NCBI RefSeq assembly: GCF_001275675.1
Contig: NZ_LITM01000008.1
Span: 96,393 to 160,392 of the forward strand
Length of the DNA stretch: 64,000 nucleotides
DNA from: Lysinibacillus sp. FJAT-14745
GTDB taxonomy: Bacteria; Bacillota; Bacilli; Bacillales_A; Planococcaceae
Reading direction: 5' to 3'
The position numbers and the translations under genes were made by a program. This document shows positions 45,005 through 59,695 of this stretch, piece after piece (the first letter of the stretch is position 1; every line of letters begins with the position of its first letter). The notes under the pieces are model-generated. The model was given only the letters and a program-made list of their open reading frames with translations. It ran no database searches and had not been told where the DNA came from.

Positions 45005-45033
45005 ATAATATGCTGAAACTCTTCAAAATATGT
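45005..45033 (-). promoter_or_regulatory. SigE-like promoter of spoIID
   Basis: Read leftward: ACATATT (45027-45033), 14 bp, CATATTAT (45005-45012). The SigE consensus is KMATATT - 13 to 15 bp - CATACAAT, so -35 and spacing fit well and the -10 matches at six of eight positions. spoIID is a known SigE gene. Confidence 0.6.
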
Positions 45034-45047
45034 AGCCGTCCGCTTGA

Positions 45048-45103
45048 GGCAACAGATGGTTTTTGTGCGAAAGTGTAGCGACAGCAACAGATGGTTTTTG
45101 TCA
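45048..45103. repeat. 18-bp direct repeat with a dispersed-repeat motif
   Basis: GCAACAGATGGTTTTTGT occurs at 45049-45066 and 45084-45101. Between them lies TGCGAAAGTGTAGCGA, which also occurs with few changes at 59486-59502 (GTGAAAGCGTAGCGA). Both sites have units of array 4 close by, so the pieces may belong to one composite element. Confidence 0.65.
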
Positions 45104-45113
45104 TGACTAAAAA

Positions 45114-45224
45114 TTGTTCCGATAAAAACAAAAATCATTCCGATAAATCTTAGAATCTTTCCGATAAAATAGAAAATCGTTCCGATAAATCTCGAAATCT
45201 TTCCGATAAAACAGAACAAATGTG
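45114..45224. repeat. 21-bp-period tandem array 4 (core TTCCGATAAA)
   Basis: Five units start at 45117, 45138, 45159, 45180 and 45201, each exactly 21 bp from the next. Spacers are A-rich and alternate between AATCTT/TCTCG-like and A-tract types. It lies between murA and spoIID; with the direct repeat and the murA terminator it fills the gap 45000-45303. One lone unit of the same sequence is at 59393-59413. Confidence 0.92.
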
Positions 45225-45256
45225 GCAAAGCACTAATTTAATCTACAGTTTCCTTA

Positions 45257-45296
45257 ACAAAGAAAAAACCCTCCGCATCTAAGCAAAGGGTTTATA
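45257..45296 (-). terminator. terminator of murA
   Basis: AAACCCT and AGGGTTT (45266-45272 and 45287-45293) form the stem, with an inner GC pair region, and TTTTTTC follows leftward. It lies about 10-45 bp beyond the murA stop. Confidence 0.8.
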
Positions 45297-45303
45297 CATC
45301 TAT

Positions 45304-46617
45304 TTAGTTTGTTGGTAATTCAACAGTTGATTTCTCTTCAATGATAACTTCCTCAAGTGGTACACGTTCAATCTGTGCGCCAAGTGCAGCCAGTTTGCCA
45401 TGGAAATCGACATAACCGCGATCTAAGTGATGAAGCTTTGTCACTCTAGTCACGCCTTCAGATACAAGACCTGCTAAAATTAGTGCAGCCGCAGCTCGTA
45501 AATCAGTCGCCATTACTTCAGCACCCTGAAGGTTTACAGGCCCTTCGATAAACACAGAACGTCCTTCTATTTTAGCACCGGCATTCATACGACGGAACTC
45601 CTCAACATGCATAAAACGATTTTCAAAAACTGTTTCCGTAATAATACTCGTACCTTCAGCCGTTAACATCAAGGCCATCATTTGAGATTGCATATCTGTC
45701 GGGAAGCCTGGATGTGGCATAGTTTTAATATCAACAGCTTTTAATGTTTTAGGAGCACGTACACGGATTCCTTCATCTAGCTCAGTTATTTCTACACCCA
45801 TTTCACGCATCTTTGCAATTAATGCTGTCATATGCTCAGGGACAGCATTTTCAATCGTTACATCCCCTTTTGTAATTGCTGCTGCAACCATAAATGTGCC
45901 AGCTTCAATACGGTCAGGAATAATATGATGTTCTGTTCCATATAATGTATCGACTCCTTCGATACGAATTGTATTCGTACCTGCACCGATAACACGACCA
46001 CCCATACTATTAATGAAGTTTGCAAGGTCTACAATTTCAGGCTCTTTCGCTGCATTTTCAATTACAGTTGTTCCTTGCGCTAAGGCTGCAGCTGTCATAA
46101 TATTTTCTGTTGCCCCAACACTAGGGAAGTCCAAATACACATTTGCGCCTTTTAAACGTCCTTCTGCCTTCGCCTCTACATATCCATGACCAAAAGAGAT
46201 TTTTGCTCCCATAGCTTCAAAGCCCTTTAAATGTAACTCAATAGGACGGGAACCAATTGCACAGCCCCCAGGTAGAGCAACACGAGCATAGCCATTTCGA
46301 GCAAGTAAAGAACCCATTACTAAAATCGATGCACGCATTTTACTGACAAATTCAAATTGAGCTTCACTAGAAAGTTCTTTTGTTGTATCTATATATACTG
46401 TATTGTCCTCAGGTATATATGTAACTGCCGCATTTAGACTTTTTAGTACTTCATTTATAGTAAAGACATCTGCTAAGTTAGGGACTTCTTTAATTACATT
46501 TTCTCCTTTAGAGGCAAGTAAAGCCGCTGCTAGGATTGGTAACACCGCATTTTTTGCGCCCTCTACGCGCACTTTTCCCTGTAGCTTTTGGCCGCCAGTC
46601 ACTATTATTTTTTCCAC
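45304..46617 (-). CDS. murA: UDP-N-acetylglucosamine 1-carboxyvinyltransferase MurA
   Basis: First committed step of peptidoglycan synthesis: transfers enolpyruvate from PEP to UDP-GlcNAc. 437 residues. Lys22 and Asn23 in [10 protein letters not shown] and the catalytic Cys119 in [15 protein letters not shown] (the fosfomycin target) are present. I start at GTG 46615-46617, which has GGAGGG 8 nt upstream and gives the N-terminus of B. subtilis MurAA (MEKIIV...); a TTG seven codons earlier has none. Position between ywzB/atpC and spoIID identifies it as the MurAA orthologue. Confidence 0.95.
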   Translation of the reverse strand: MEKIIVTGGQKLQGKVRVEGAKNAVLPILAAALLASKGENVIKEVPNLADVFTINEVLKSLNAAVTYIPEDNTVYIDTTKELSSEAQFEFVSKMRASILVMGSLLARNGYARVALPGGCAIGSRPIELHLKGFEAMGAKISFGHGYVEAKAEGRLKGANVYLDFPSVGATENIMTAAALAQGTTVIENAAKEPEIVDLANFINSMGGRVIGAGTNTIRIEGVDTLYGTEHHIIPDRIEAGTFMVAAAITKGDVTIENAVPEHMTALIAKMREMGVEITELDEGIRVRAPKTLKAVDIKTMPHPGFPTDMQSQMMALMLTAEGTSIITETVFENRFMHVEEFRRMNAGAKIEGRSVFIEGPVNLQGAEVMATDLRAAAALILAGLVSEGVTRVTKLHHLDRGYVDFHGKLAALGAQIERVPLEEVIIEEKSTVELPTN

Positions 46618-46672
46618 CCTATGTCCCTCCGAATTCAATCTATTAATCTATCAAAATTTTATTTTAAAAAGA

Positions 46673-46702
46673 AGTATAATGTCATAATCAGTAAACAAAC
46701 AA
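46673..46702 (-). promoter_or_regulatory. candidate promoter of murA
   Basis: Read leftward: TTGTTT (46697-46702), 18 bp, TATACT (46673-46678). The -10 is good, the -35 matches at three of six positions. The remainder of the gap 46618-47002 is AT-rich, with a T10 run near 46800, and shows nothing else. Confidence 0.4.
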
Positions 46703-47002
46703 CTTTATAGTACAACTTTTCTTACGCTCGTTCAAGCATCCAAATCACTATTTTACGTCATTTATTGATATTTTGCTATTTATTTATTGTACGCATGATT
46801 TTTTTTTTTGTGAATGACCAATAACACGGAAGAAAAGCGTAAATTTCTAATATATACCCAAAGATATGTGAACAAAAAACAAAATCTATGGATTTTTTTA
46901 AACTGATTTTTACATATTTCAAAGGACCACATAAATTATGTTATAAAGCCCTGTGAAACATGTAGATTCATTTACTAACATAAAGATAGTAATAAGGGGC
47001 TA

Positions 47003-47242
47003 TTAAAATAAATATGGAAGCTTCCCTGACCAGTTTGAAATTTGCAGAAAGAAATTTGAAACGGCTGATCCGATCGCAATACTTAGTAAAATATAAATTA
47101 ATTGGATTTGAAATACTTTGTTCTTCTTGAAGAGCTTTTCTAGCATAAACGCTTGTAGTGCATAAAAAGTAATAGCGATAAAAAATATATGCGATAAAAT
47201 CCCTATTAACGCTTCCTGCCCTATTGCCTCATATATTTCCAT
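47003..47242 (-). CDS. ywzB: DUF1146-family membrane protein YwzB
   Basis: 79 residues with two transmembrane segments (about 13-33 and 48-68) and a short basic loop (EKLFKKNKVFQIQ) between them. It is of the size and layout of B. subtilis YwzB and, like it, lies just after atpC and before murA. Function unknown. GGAGG lies 7 nt before the ATG. Confidence 0.82.
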   Translation of the reverse strand: MEIYEAIGQEALIGILSHIFFIAITFYALQAFMLEKLFKKNKVFQIQLIYILLSIAIGSAVSNFFLQISNWSGKLPYLF

Positions 47243-47339
47243 ATTGGTTCCTCCATATTAATTCCTCTAGCGATACTCTCAAACGGTAGCATAATGTTAA
47301 AAAACGGACAGATGTTGAATCTGCCCGTTAAAATTTGAA

Positions 47340-47765
<426 letters not shown>

Positions 47766-47771
47766 CTAGTA

Positions 47772-50118
<2,347 letters not shown>

Positions 50119-50141
50119 TTAATCAAGTGACTAGCTCGAAC

Positions 50142-51662
<1,521 letters not shown>

Positions 51663-51678
51663 TCACATTTCTAAATTA

Positions 51679-52215
51679 TTAACCGATTAATTCACGTTTT
51701 AGGCGCTCAAGCTTGTTCGCTACTGAGCTATCATAAATATGATTACCGATTTGAACACGAATACCACCAAGAAGTGATGGATCAATTTCGTTTGTAATGT
51801 TTAATGATTGTTTCCCTACAAGTTTCGCAAATGTTGCCGAAATATTAGCGCTTTCTTCAGCAGAAAGTGCACGAGTAGAGAATACTGTTGCATCTGCAGT
51901 ACCTTGTGCATGTGCAGCAAGCTCAGCATATGCGTTAGCAATAAGCTTCAGTTCGTTTACACGTTTTTTCTCAACAAGTAGTTGAACTGTGTGTAAAACC
52001 TCTGGAGTTGCACTTACAAAGATTTCTGCTACCATTTGTTTCTTACGTTCGATAGAGAACTTAGGAGCATTTAAAAGTGTTAAAAAATCAGGAGATTCTT
52101 TAACTACCTTTGTTAGCTCATTTAAGTCTGCTCCAACTTCAGCAAGAATGTTTTTTTGTTGCGCTAATTGAAAAAGCGCTTGTGCGTAACGTTTTGCTAC
52201 AGTTGAATTACTCAT
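51679..52215 (-). CDS. atpH: ATP synthase F1 subunit delta
   Basis: 178 residues. Helical N-terminal domain ([15 protein letters not shown]) that sits on top of alpha3beta3 and a C-terminal part ([19 protein letters not shown]) that holds the b-subunit stator. Start overlaps the atpF stop by 4 bp (ATGA). Confidence 0.95.
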   Translation of the reverse strand: MSNSTVAKRYAQALFQLAQQKNILAEVGADLNELTKVVKESPDFLTLLNAPKFSIERKKQMVAEIFVSATPEVLHTVQLLVEKKRVNELKLIANAYAELAAHAQGTADATVFSTRALSAEESANISATFAKLVGKQSLNITNEIDPSLLGGIRVQIGNHIYDSSVANKLERLKRELIG

Positions 52216-52733
52216 CGAGCTTCCCCTGCCTTCGCAATCGTCTCTTCAATTAGAGCACGGTTGTCTGCCTCAGAAATCTCTTTGCTAAGGACTTTAGATG
52301 CTGCAAGTACAGATAATGAAACGACTTCATCACGTACAGCTGCAATAGCTTTTTCTTTTTCAGACTCAATTTCACGTAAAGCCGATTCTTTTAAGCGGTT
52401 TGCTTCATTGCGAGCTGCAGTAAGAATTTCTTCTTTTTGCATTTCGCCTTGCTTCTTAGCGCCTTCAACAATCGATTGTGCTTCCGTACGAGCTTCTTTA
52501 AGAAGGCTCTTTTGTTCTTCTAAATATTGATGCGAATCTTTGCGAGCTTTTTCAGCTGCTTCGATTTCACTAGCTACTAATTCTTCACGTTGTTGCATGA
52601 TGCCCATAAGTGGACCCCAAGCGAACTTTTTAAGTAATAGCATTAGCACTAAGAAGATAACTAATGTTGCGGCGATATCACCACCATTGAAACCAGCACC
52701 AGCGTTGCCTAGTACAAGATTATCTAAAAACAC
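52212..52733 (-). CDS. atpF: ATP synthase Fo subunit b
   Basis: 173 residues: one N-terminal transmembrane segment (about 19-37) and a long charged helix ([20 protein letters not shown] onward) that dimerises as the peripheral stalk. Starts with GTG (52731-52733), GGGAG about 10 nt upstream. Confidence 0.95.
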   Translation of the reverse strand: MFLDNLVLGNAGAGFNGGDIAATLVIFLVLMLLLKKFAWGPLMGIMQQREELVASEIEAAEKARKDSHQYLEEQKSLLKEARTEAQSIVEGAKKQGEMQKEEILTAARNEANRLKESALREIESEKEKAIAAVRDEVVSLSVLAASKVLSKEISEADNRALIEETIAKAGEAR

Positions 52734-52906
52734 GATTGTTTCACTCCCTTCAAGAGCTTTAACTTCAACATAATAATTTAATTACTTGAAAAACTACCTA
52801 TTTTAAAAAGCTATATTTACACATAGCTTTTATCAGTTCCAAAATGAATGGCGAAGTTTCATCTGGAGATTCCTGCTTCGCCACTAGAATTCAGTGTACA
52901 ACTGAA

Positions 52907-53179
<273 letters not shown>

Positions 53180-53184
53180 TTATA

Positions 53185-53916
<732 letters not shown>

Positions 53917-53943
53917 TCACCTCTCTTTCTAATTTAAAGCACA

Positions 53944-54315
53944 TTAGCGGTTCCTTACATGTGACACAATTCTCTCGACAAAGAGAAAAACGTACGGAAT
54001 CATTAGCCCTATGACCGTGCTAATTAAGTGAAAATAGTTTGGCAACGAAATGGCTAAAGCGACTGCCGCTACACCTGATGCAAAGCGAAGCGCTGTACCA
54101 AGTGAGCCTACTTTCTTCCCTTCACTAATGGATCGATCAAACTTGTCCATACGGCGAACTAAAATCCAAAAATTATACGTACCAAAGAATGCACCGATTG
54201 CGATGCCCGCAAAAACCGTCTGATAGGGTGTAAATCCCCAGCCTAATGCACAGAGTGCGAGCAAAAAAAATAACGCTCTCTTCTGCACAGCAATAATGTG
54301 ATGCAAATCTAGCAT
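53944..54315 (-). CDS. atpI: ATP synthase accessory protein AtpI
   Basis: 123 residues with four hydrophobic segments and the motif FGTYNFWILVRRMDKFDRSI. AtpI helps c-ring assembly or Mg uptake. I chose ATG 54313-54315 because AGGAG lies 11 nt upstream; a GTG 18 codons earlier has no such site. First gene of the atp operon. Confidence 0.88.
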   Translation of the reverse strand: MLDLHHIIAVQKRALFFLLALCALGWGFTPYQTVFAGIAIGAFFGTYNFWILVRRMDKFDRSISEGKKVGSLGTALRFASGVAAVALAISLPNYFHLISTVIGLMIPYVFLFVERIVSHVRNR

Positions 54316-54427
54316 TGGTTTATAATCTCCTGAATCAATTTTTCGAGTAAAGAAACGTTTGCTGACCACTATGTGAAATCAGAAAAGAGCAGTGAAAAAC
54401 ACTACTCACAGCGGAATAGTAACGGGA

Positions 54428-54526
54428 GAGCGTCATTTTGAAATTACAGGTGTAAATCCCAAAAAATACCTTACACCCCGAAACGCACAAAACGTTGCAA
54501 ATCGACAGTTTCTAGTTTGAACTGTC
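54428..54526 (-). other. hairpins in the long atp leader
   Basis: Two small inverted repeats lie in the predicted leader: GGTGTAA/TTACACC near 54449-54478 and GACAGTT/AACTGTC near 54505-54527. The leader from the promoter at 54606 to the atpI start is about 285 nt. No riboswitch family is recognised. The rest of 54316-54833 is the promoter and the mnaA terminator. Confidence 0.4.
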
Positions 54527-54605
54527 AATTTAGTAGAAACTTGATATAACAAGTGTTTCAACCTCTATTTACGATTAGAAACCCTTATCATTATTACCCT
54601 TTGTA

Positions 54606-54634
54606 AGCATACAATAGGAGATATTTGAAGTCAA
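54606..54634 (-). promoter_or_regulatory. promoter of the atp operon
   Basis: Read leftward: TTGACT (54629-54634), 17 bp, TATGCT (54606-54611): five and four matches to the SigA hexamers at ideal spacing. Predicted start near 54599, about 285 nt before atpI. Confidence 0.65.
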
Positions 54635-54732
54635 TTAGTAAAGGAGAAAAACTTCACAGCCTCTATACTCTTGTCAAATTGTTGACAAATTTGTGTATGG
54701 AAATTCATAGTCTCAAAATAAAAGCTCACGTT

Positions 54733-54784
54733 TGTGCAAAAAAAAGCTAATTTACGACACATTTTTGCTCGTAAATTAGCTTAC
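54733..54784 (-). terminator. terminator of mnaA
   Basis: AAGCTAATTTACGA (54744-54757) and TCGTAAATTAGCTT (54769-54782) pair perfectly over 14 bp; a run of eight T follows leftward. It separates mnaA from the atp promoter. Confidence 0.92.
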
Positions 54785-54833
54785 CCATCACATTTAGTAA
54801 ATTAGACTCATTTTTTGATTCAAGAAAGGGATA

Positions 54834-55952
54834 TCACTTGCTTTTTTGTAAAAATCCTAGAAGAGCCTTCACAATACGCTCAGAAGCGTGTCCATCACCA
54901 TAAGGATTTGATGCTTTTGCCATTGCTTCATAGGCATTTGTATCTTCTAGTAATTGCTTAGCTAGAGAGTAGATTGTTTCTTCTTCCGTTCCAGCTAGTT
55001 TAAGAGTACCTGCTGCAATACCTTCTGGGCGCTCTGTTGTATCTCTAAGTACTAAAACCGGTTTACCTAATGAAGGGGCTTCTTCTTGGACGCCACCCGA
55101 ATCAGTTAAAATCATATAAGAATTAGCCGCAAAGTTATGGAAATCGAAGACCTCAAGAGGTTCAATTAAATGTACACGTTTATGATCTCCTAAAATTTCA
55201 TTCGCTATTTCTCGTACAGCTGGGTTCATATGGACTGGGTAAACAACTTGTACATCCTCATGCTCTGCTAAAATTCGAGTAATCGCTTTAAACATATGAC
55301 GCATAGGTTCACCTAGATTTTCACGACGATGTGCTGTTAATAAAATCATACGATCTGAACCTATTTTTTCTAAAACAGGATGTGTGTACTGTTCACTTAC
55401 TGTTGTCGCTAATGCGTCGATAGCTGTGTTACCAGTAACAAAAATAGTTTCAGGGTTTTTATTTTCATCTAAAAGGTTTTTCTTCGATACTTCTGTCGGC
55501 GCGAAATGTAGGTCAGCCATGACACCTGTTAATTGGCGATTCATTTCCTCTGGGTATGGTGAATACTTATTCCAAGTTCGAAGACCTGCTTCCACATGTC
55601 CGATAGCAATTTGGTTATAAAATGCAGCTAAGCTTGCAATGAAAGTTGTAGCTGTATCACCATGTACTAAAACAATATCCGGTTTTGCTTCTTTCATGAC
55701 GTTGTCTAAGCCTTGTAATGCATTAGTCGTCACGTCAATTAATGTTTGACGATCCTTCATAATATTTAAATCGTAGTCTGGTGTAATTTTAAATGTGTCT
55801 AAAACTTGATCGAGCATTTGGCGATGTTGGGCTGTTACCGTCACAATCGATTCTATTTGCTCAGGATGCTTTTGTAATTCCAATACAAGTGGAGCCATTT
55901 TAATAGCCTCTGGTCTCGTACCGAAAATCGTCATTACTTTCCATTTTTTCAT
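54834..55952 (-). CDS. mnaA: UDP-N-acetylglucosamine 2-epimerase (non-hydrolysing)
   Basis: Converts UDP-GlcNAc to UDP-ManNAc, the donor for TagA-type enzymes and the substrate of WecC. 372 residues with the family start MTIFGTRPEAIKMAPLVLEL, TAQHRQMLDQVL, VHGDTATTF, TAHRRENLGEPM and DSGGVQEEAPSLGKPVLVLR. I start at ATG 55950-55952, where it matches B. subtilis MnaA (MKKxKVMT...); the ribosome-binding site is not well placed for any candidate start. The gene supplies the tagA-wecC pair that lies 29 kb away. Placement between upp and atpI is also seen in other Firmicutes. Confidence 0.94.
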   Translation of the reverse strand: MKKWKVMTIFGTRPEAIKMAPLVLELQKHPEQIESIVTVTAQHRQMLDQVLDTFKITPDYDLNIMKDRQTLIDVTTNALQGLDNVMKEAKPDIVLVHGDTATTFIASLAAFYNQIAIGHVEAGLRTWNKYSPYPEEMNRQLTGVMADLHFAPTEVSKKNLLDENKNPETIFVTGNTAIDALATTVSEQYTHPVLEKIGSDRMILLTAHRRENLGEPMRHMFKAITRILAEHEDVQVVYPVHMNPAVREIANEILGDHKRVHLIEPLEVFDFHNFAANSYMILTDSGGVQEEAPSLGKPVLVLRDTTERPEGIAAGTLKLAGTEEETIYSLAKQLLEDTNAYEAMAKASNPYGDGHASERIVKALLGFLQKSK

Positions 55953-56078
55953 CAAAACGAATTGCACCGTCCTTTGTTATATTTGTATGTAAAGTGCTTT
56001 ACTCCCATTGATCTGCATCAGATGAAGCAAGTGTCGGACTTCAAGAAGTAATTCGCCTTACATACTATGAAACGTCCT

Positions 56079-56110
56079 TCTATATTGAAGGACGCTCTCA
56101 ATAGTTATAA
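56079..56110 (-). terminator. hairpin after upp, possible weak terminator
   Basis: CGTCCTTC (56083-56090) and GAAGGACG (56097-56104) form a perfect 8-bp stem with a 6-nt loop; only TTTC follows leftward. Confidence 0.45.
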
Positions 56111-56159
56111 GTTTCCCAAAAATTACATACTAAATGAAATCAATTGAAACTGTTTAGTA

Positions 56160-56789
56160 TTACTTCGTACCGAATAAGCGGTCGCCTGCATCACCTAAAC
56201 CAGGGACAATGTAGCCATGGTCATTTAATTTTTCATCAAGTGCAGCAATATAAATATCTACATCTGGATGTTGTTCTTGAATTTCTTTTACACCCTCTGG
56301 CGCTGCGATTAAGCACATGAATTTAATGCTTTTCGCACCACGTTTTTTCAGTGAGTTGATCGCTTCCACTGCTGATCCACCAGTCGCAAGCATTGGGTCT
56401 ACAATGATGAAATCACGTTCTTCAACATCTGCAGGAAGTTTTGCATAGTATTCTACAGGTTTTAAAGTTTCTGGGTCACGATAAAGACCGATATGACCAA
56501 CTTTTGCAGCTGGAATTAGCTTTAATACACCATCTACCATGCCAATACCTGCACGTAAAATCGGGACAATCGCAATTTTCTTACCAGAAAGTACTTTTGT
56601 CTTAGCGACTGTAACAGGTGTCTCAATTTCAATTTCCTCTACTGGCATATCACGTGTAATTTCGAATGCCATTAATGTTGCAACTTCGTCTACTAGCTCA
56701 CGAAACTCTTTTGTTCCTGTATTCTTATCGCGAATATAAGTTAACTTATGTTGGATTAGTGGATGATCAAATACGTATACTTTGCTCAA
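56160..56789 (-). CDS. upp: uracil phosphoribosyltransferase
   Basis: Salvages uracil to UMP with PRPP. 209 residues; the PRPP-binding [28 protein letters not shown] and the uracil-binding end [17 protein letters not shown] are conserved. Starts with TTG (56787-56789), GGAGAG 7 nt upstream. Single gene with its own promoter. Confidence 0.96.
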   Translation of the reverse strand: MSKVYVFDHPLIQHKLTYIRDKNTGTKEFRELVDEVATLMAFEITRDMPVEEIEIETPVTVAKTKVLSGKKIAIVPILRAGIGMVDGVLKLIPAAKVGHIGLYRDPETLKPVEYYAKLPADVEERDFIIVDPMLATGGSAVEAINSLKKRGAKSIKFMCLIAAPEGVKEIQEQHPDVDIYIAALDEKLNDHGYIVPGLGDAGDRLFGTK

Positions 56790-56833
56790 AGGGATTCTCT
56801 CCTAACCGTTCGGATTTCATTTTTATCTCACCT

Positions 56834-56862
56834 AGTATAACAGAAAAAAGGAGTCGTCTCAA
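56834..56862 (-). promoter_or_regulatory. promoter of upp
   Basis: Read leftward: TTGAGA (56857-56862), 17 bp, extended -10 TGTTATACT (hexamer 56834-56839). It lies 45 bp before the start codon. Confidence 0.8.
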
Positions 56863-56886
56863 AAATAAAATTGGGACAATTCCTTT
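56843..56886 (-). terminator. imperfect terminator of the GGDEF-EAL gene, overlapping the upp promoter
   Basis: AAAAGGAATTGTCCC pairs with GAGACGACTCCTTTT at 12-13 of 15 positions, and a T6 run follows leftward. Confidence 0.5.
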
Positions 56887-56915
56887 TCAAGAATGTTTAC
56901 TACATATAATAGCGA

Positions 56916-59066
56916 TTATTCATCAAGTATTGCATCTAACTGTTCTATTGTCATCGGCTTATAATAGAAGTAACCTTGTCCAACTGTACAGCCGAGTGCG
57001 CGTAAAATCTCAACCTGCTCTTTCCTTTCAATACCTTCTGCGACTGAGGTCATTCCTAAGTTTAATGCTAATTGAATAATGGATCGGACAATAGCGAGTG
57101 TCGCAGCATCATTAATAGCATTAATAAAGCTTCGATCTATTTTCAATTCAGTAAACGGCAGTCTTTGTAAATAACTTAGTGATGAGAAGCCTGTTCCAAA
57201 ATCATCCACCGAAGTTTCAAAGCCGTACCCCTTTAATTCCTGAATAATAGAAAAAGCGGTCTGAAAATCAACCAGTCCAATAGTTTCCGTTACTTCTAAA
57301 ATGATATATCTCGGATCTATATCGTATTTCTGAACAAGCTCCAATGTATCCTGTACAAAATTAACATAGTAAAAATGATCGGGCGAAATATTTACTGCTA
57401 CCTTCACTAATTTTTTCCCTAATCTTTTACGCGCTGCTAACCACGAAAGAACTATCTCTAATATTTGAATATCGATTTCTCGTACCTTTCCCGCACTTTC
57501 TGCCACTGGAATAAAGATTGCCGGAGACACGAAACCGAGTTTTGGAGAATTCCAACGAGCGAGCGCTTCAATACTTTGAATTTCACCTGTCTGTAAATCC
57601 ACCTTTGGCTGTAAATTCACCGAGATTTCTTTGTTTTTTAATGCTTGTGCCAAATGGTTTAACACTGTCATTTGCTGCTCAAGCACATCATTTCTTTCTT
57701 GTGTAAATATTTCCGTATGCGTGCCTGGTTTATTGGCCGCAAAGGATACAGCATTATCTGCAAAGCGAATCGCATCAGCAATTTTTATTTCATTGTTATA
57801 TAAAGCAATTCCAGTTTTCAGTGTAATATAAATTTGCTTTCCACCCACAATAAAGGGCTGACGAATAATCTCTTTTATACGCCTTTTATAATAGAAGAAA
57901 TCTTCATCGGATGTCGCATTTGCCATGATTAAACTAGAGCTTGTAAATCTAGCAATATATTCGTTATGATCATTCTTCTTTTCATTTAGACGTTTAGCAA
58001 TTTGTCTTAAAAGCTCATCTCCCGCTTCACGACCATATAACTCGACAATCTGCTGGAATTCGCTTGGCTTTAAGATTTTGATATTGCCATTTTGACCGTA
58101 TTCTTTTTCTACCTCGTTTAAAAAACCATGTCGATTAGGCAGCCCCGTTGTAATATCGATATAGGCTAAATCCCATATCTTTTTTTGTATTTTTGCATAC
58201 GAATATGCCAATGCAACAAGAGCACCGATTTTTCGAAACAAACTTTCAAAAAACTTCTGATCACTACTATATTGCTCTAAAAATATCGCAAATAATCCAA
58301 TTGCTCGCTGTTGTTGATTGTATATTGGCATAAACCATCCAAATAGCTTTTTACTAGAATTAGCAAACGTTTTATATTCTATTGGAATATAAATTTCATC
58401 CAAGCTCCTAACTAGAATGGATGTCTTTCCTTGCATAACTCTCTTAAAAAATTCATTGTTTTCACAACGCTCCGGTAAACCTTTTGTTTTTTCGTTCCCA
58501 TTAAAAATCCGTAATTGATCTGCCTCCGTTTTGACAAGTACCATACTTGATATATTCGGCATAAAAAATTCATCAAGACTACTGCAAATAATGCTCATCT
58601 TTTTATCAAAGGAATTGTCCTTTTCAATCGCTTCGTACATAGCTTTTTCAAGGTGCATTAAAAATTCCTCGGTGTGGTAGTACGTAACATCCTTCACAAG
58701 TACTAGTACAAATATTGTTTCATTTTTATTATTTTGAAATGGGAGTGCTTGTATCTCTGCCCAAAAAGGAGGTTTATCGAAACAATTATGGTGCCATTTT
58801 GCTTGTACTATGACTCCGCTATGTATTTTTTGTTTAATCTTTTCAATAGTTGTCTGTTCTTCGTTTCCCATCAATGAAAAATAATCGTTATTTATTATTT
58901 TTGAACGTGTAGTATTTGTAAGCGTACAAAAAGAATCATTACATTCTACTACGCAATGATTATTTGTTGCATCAAAAATAACGTAGCTTTCTTTAGAGTT
59001 ATCACCTAACCTACGAATTGTATTTAATAGCATTTCATTTTCTATGAACATTGTTTTAGTAACCAT
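56916..59066 (-). CDS. PAS-GAF-GGDEF-EAL protein, probable c-di-GMP phosphodiesterase
   Basis: 716 residues, cytoplasmic, no membrane segment. Order: PAS-like (about 15-135), GAF-like (about 150-295), GGDEF domain (about 300-460), EAL domain (about 475-716). The GGDEF active site is lost: RFTSSSLIM stands where R-x-GGDEF-x is expected, so no diguanylate cyclase activity is likely; it may bind GTP as a regulator. The EAL domain keeps IEALARW, VAVNIS, LEVTE, DDFGTGFSSLSYL, LKIDRSF, AEGIE and GQGYFYY, i.e. the metal and catalytic residues. It thus probably lowers c-di-GMP in answer to a cytoplasmic signal, with motility or biofilm as target. Confidence 0.88.
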   Translation of the reverse strand: MVTKTMFIENEMLLNTIRRLGDNSKESYVIFDATNNHCVVECNDSFCTLTNTTRSKIINNDYFSLMGNEEQTTIEKIKQKIHSGVIVQAKWHHNCFDKPPFWAEIQALPFQNNKNETIFVLVLVKDVTYYHTEEFLMHLEKAMYEAIEKDNSFDKKMSIICSSLDEFFMPNISSMVLVKTEADQLRIFNGNEKTKGLPERCENNEFFKRVMQGKTSILVRSLDEIYIPIEYKTFANSSKKLFGWFMPIYNQQQRAIGLFAIFLEQYSSDQKFFESLFRKIGALVALAYSYAKIQKKIWDLAYIDITTGLPNRHGFLNEVEKEYGQNGNIKILKPSEFQQIVELYGREAGDELLRQIAKRLNEKKNDHNEYIARFTSSSLIMANATSDEDFFYYKRRIKEIIRQPFIVGGKQIYITLKTGIALYNNEIKIADAIRFADNAVSFAANKPGTHTEIFTQERNDVLEQQMTVLNHLAQALKNKEISVNLQPKVDLQTGEIQSIEALARWNSPKLGFVSPAIFIPVAESAGKVREIDIQILEIVLSWLAARKRLGKKLVKVAVNISPDHFYYVNFVQDTLELVQKYDIDPRYIILEVTETIGLVDFQTAFSIIQELKGYGFETSVDDFGTGFSSLSYLQRLPFTELKIDRSFINAINDAATLAIVRSIIQLALNLGMTSVAEGIERKEQVEILRALGCTVGQGYFYYKPMTIEQLDAILDE

Positions 59067-59392
59067 CCAACCCCTCCTCCCTTTATCGCTATCAAAACAC
59101 TTGTAACTGCCATTTCACTTACGTTACATAAAACATTTAAGCTCTCTTACATTGTATATAAAATTTCAATAAATTGTCACTTTTATAAAAATAACAGGAC
59201 ATTATCTGTCTCTCTCTTATAATATATTCTTTTCTACTAATTTTATGTAAATAAATTCAAAAATAAGAGTATTTTATTTCTATATAAACAAAAAAATATC
59301 TTATCTTCAAAACTTGTAATTGATATTCGTTCCAACTGAGCGCTTTCCTGTTCAAATCCCCAAGTCGCCCATAGTTGATAAAAACTGAAATT

Positions 59393-59510
59393 GTTCCGAT
59401 AAATCTTCAAAGTATTCATATAAAAATGCATTTACCACAATAACGCAGGTTGATTTTCATTCCTCTTTGGATAACAAGTATTTATGTGTGAAAGCGTAGC
59501 GAGAAAAATA
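59393..59510. repeat. remnant of array 4 plus the dispersed AAAGCGTAGCGA motif
   Basis: 59393-59413 holds one unit (TTGTTCCGATAAATCTTC) identical in its first 16 bases to array 4 at 45 kb, and 59486-59502 holds GTGAAAGCGTAGCGA, as in the segment next to that array. The gap 59067-59695 holds this, the glyA terminator, a small palindrome (CATCAG/CTGATG near 59590-59606) and no gene I can support. Confidence 0.55.
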
Positions 59511-59633
59511 AGTGGTTGATCCCAAAGGCTTCATTTCAGGATGTGATGCTTTTATTCTCGTTTCTCTACTACCAACGCTTCATGATCTCATCAGTGACGC
59601 TGATGCCCAGCCTTCACTGCGATCGCTTTTAAC

Positions 59634-59690
59634 TAGTAAAAAAAGCTGTGGTTAAAGTGCAATCTATCACTTTAACCACAGCTTTACCTA
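59634..59690 (-). terminator. terminator of glyA
   Basis: Arms 59642-59659 and 59668-59685 pair perfectly over 18 bp (AAAGCTGTGGTTAAAGTG) with an 8-nt loop; T7 follows leftward. Confidence 0.95.
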
Positions 59691-59695
59691 TTAAA

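Noticed and set aside
44926-45228. 100-codon frame across array 4 (FIGTIFYFIGKI-like)
   Set aside because: Arises from the 21-bp repeat; it overlaps the start of spoIID and has no ribosome-binding site.
59243-59431. 62-codon frame on the minus strand between the EAL gene and glyA
   Set aside because: AT-rich, no ribosome-binding site, overlaps the repeat remnant; not protein-like over its length.
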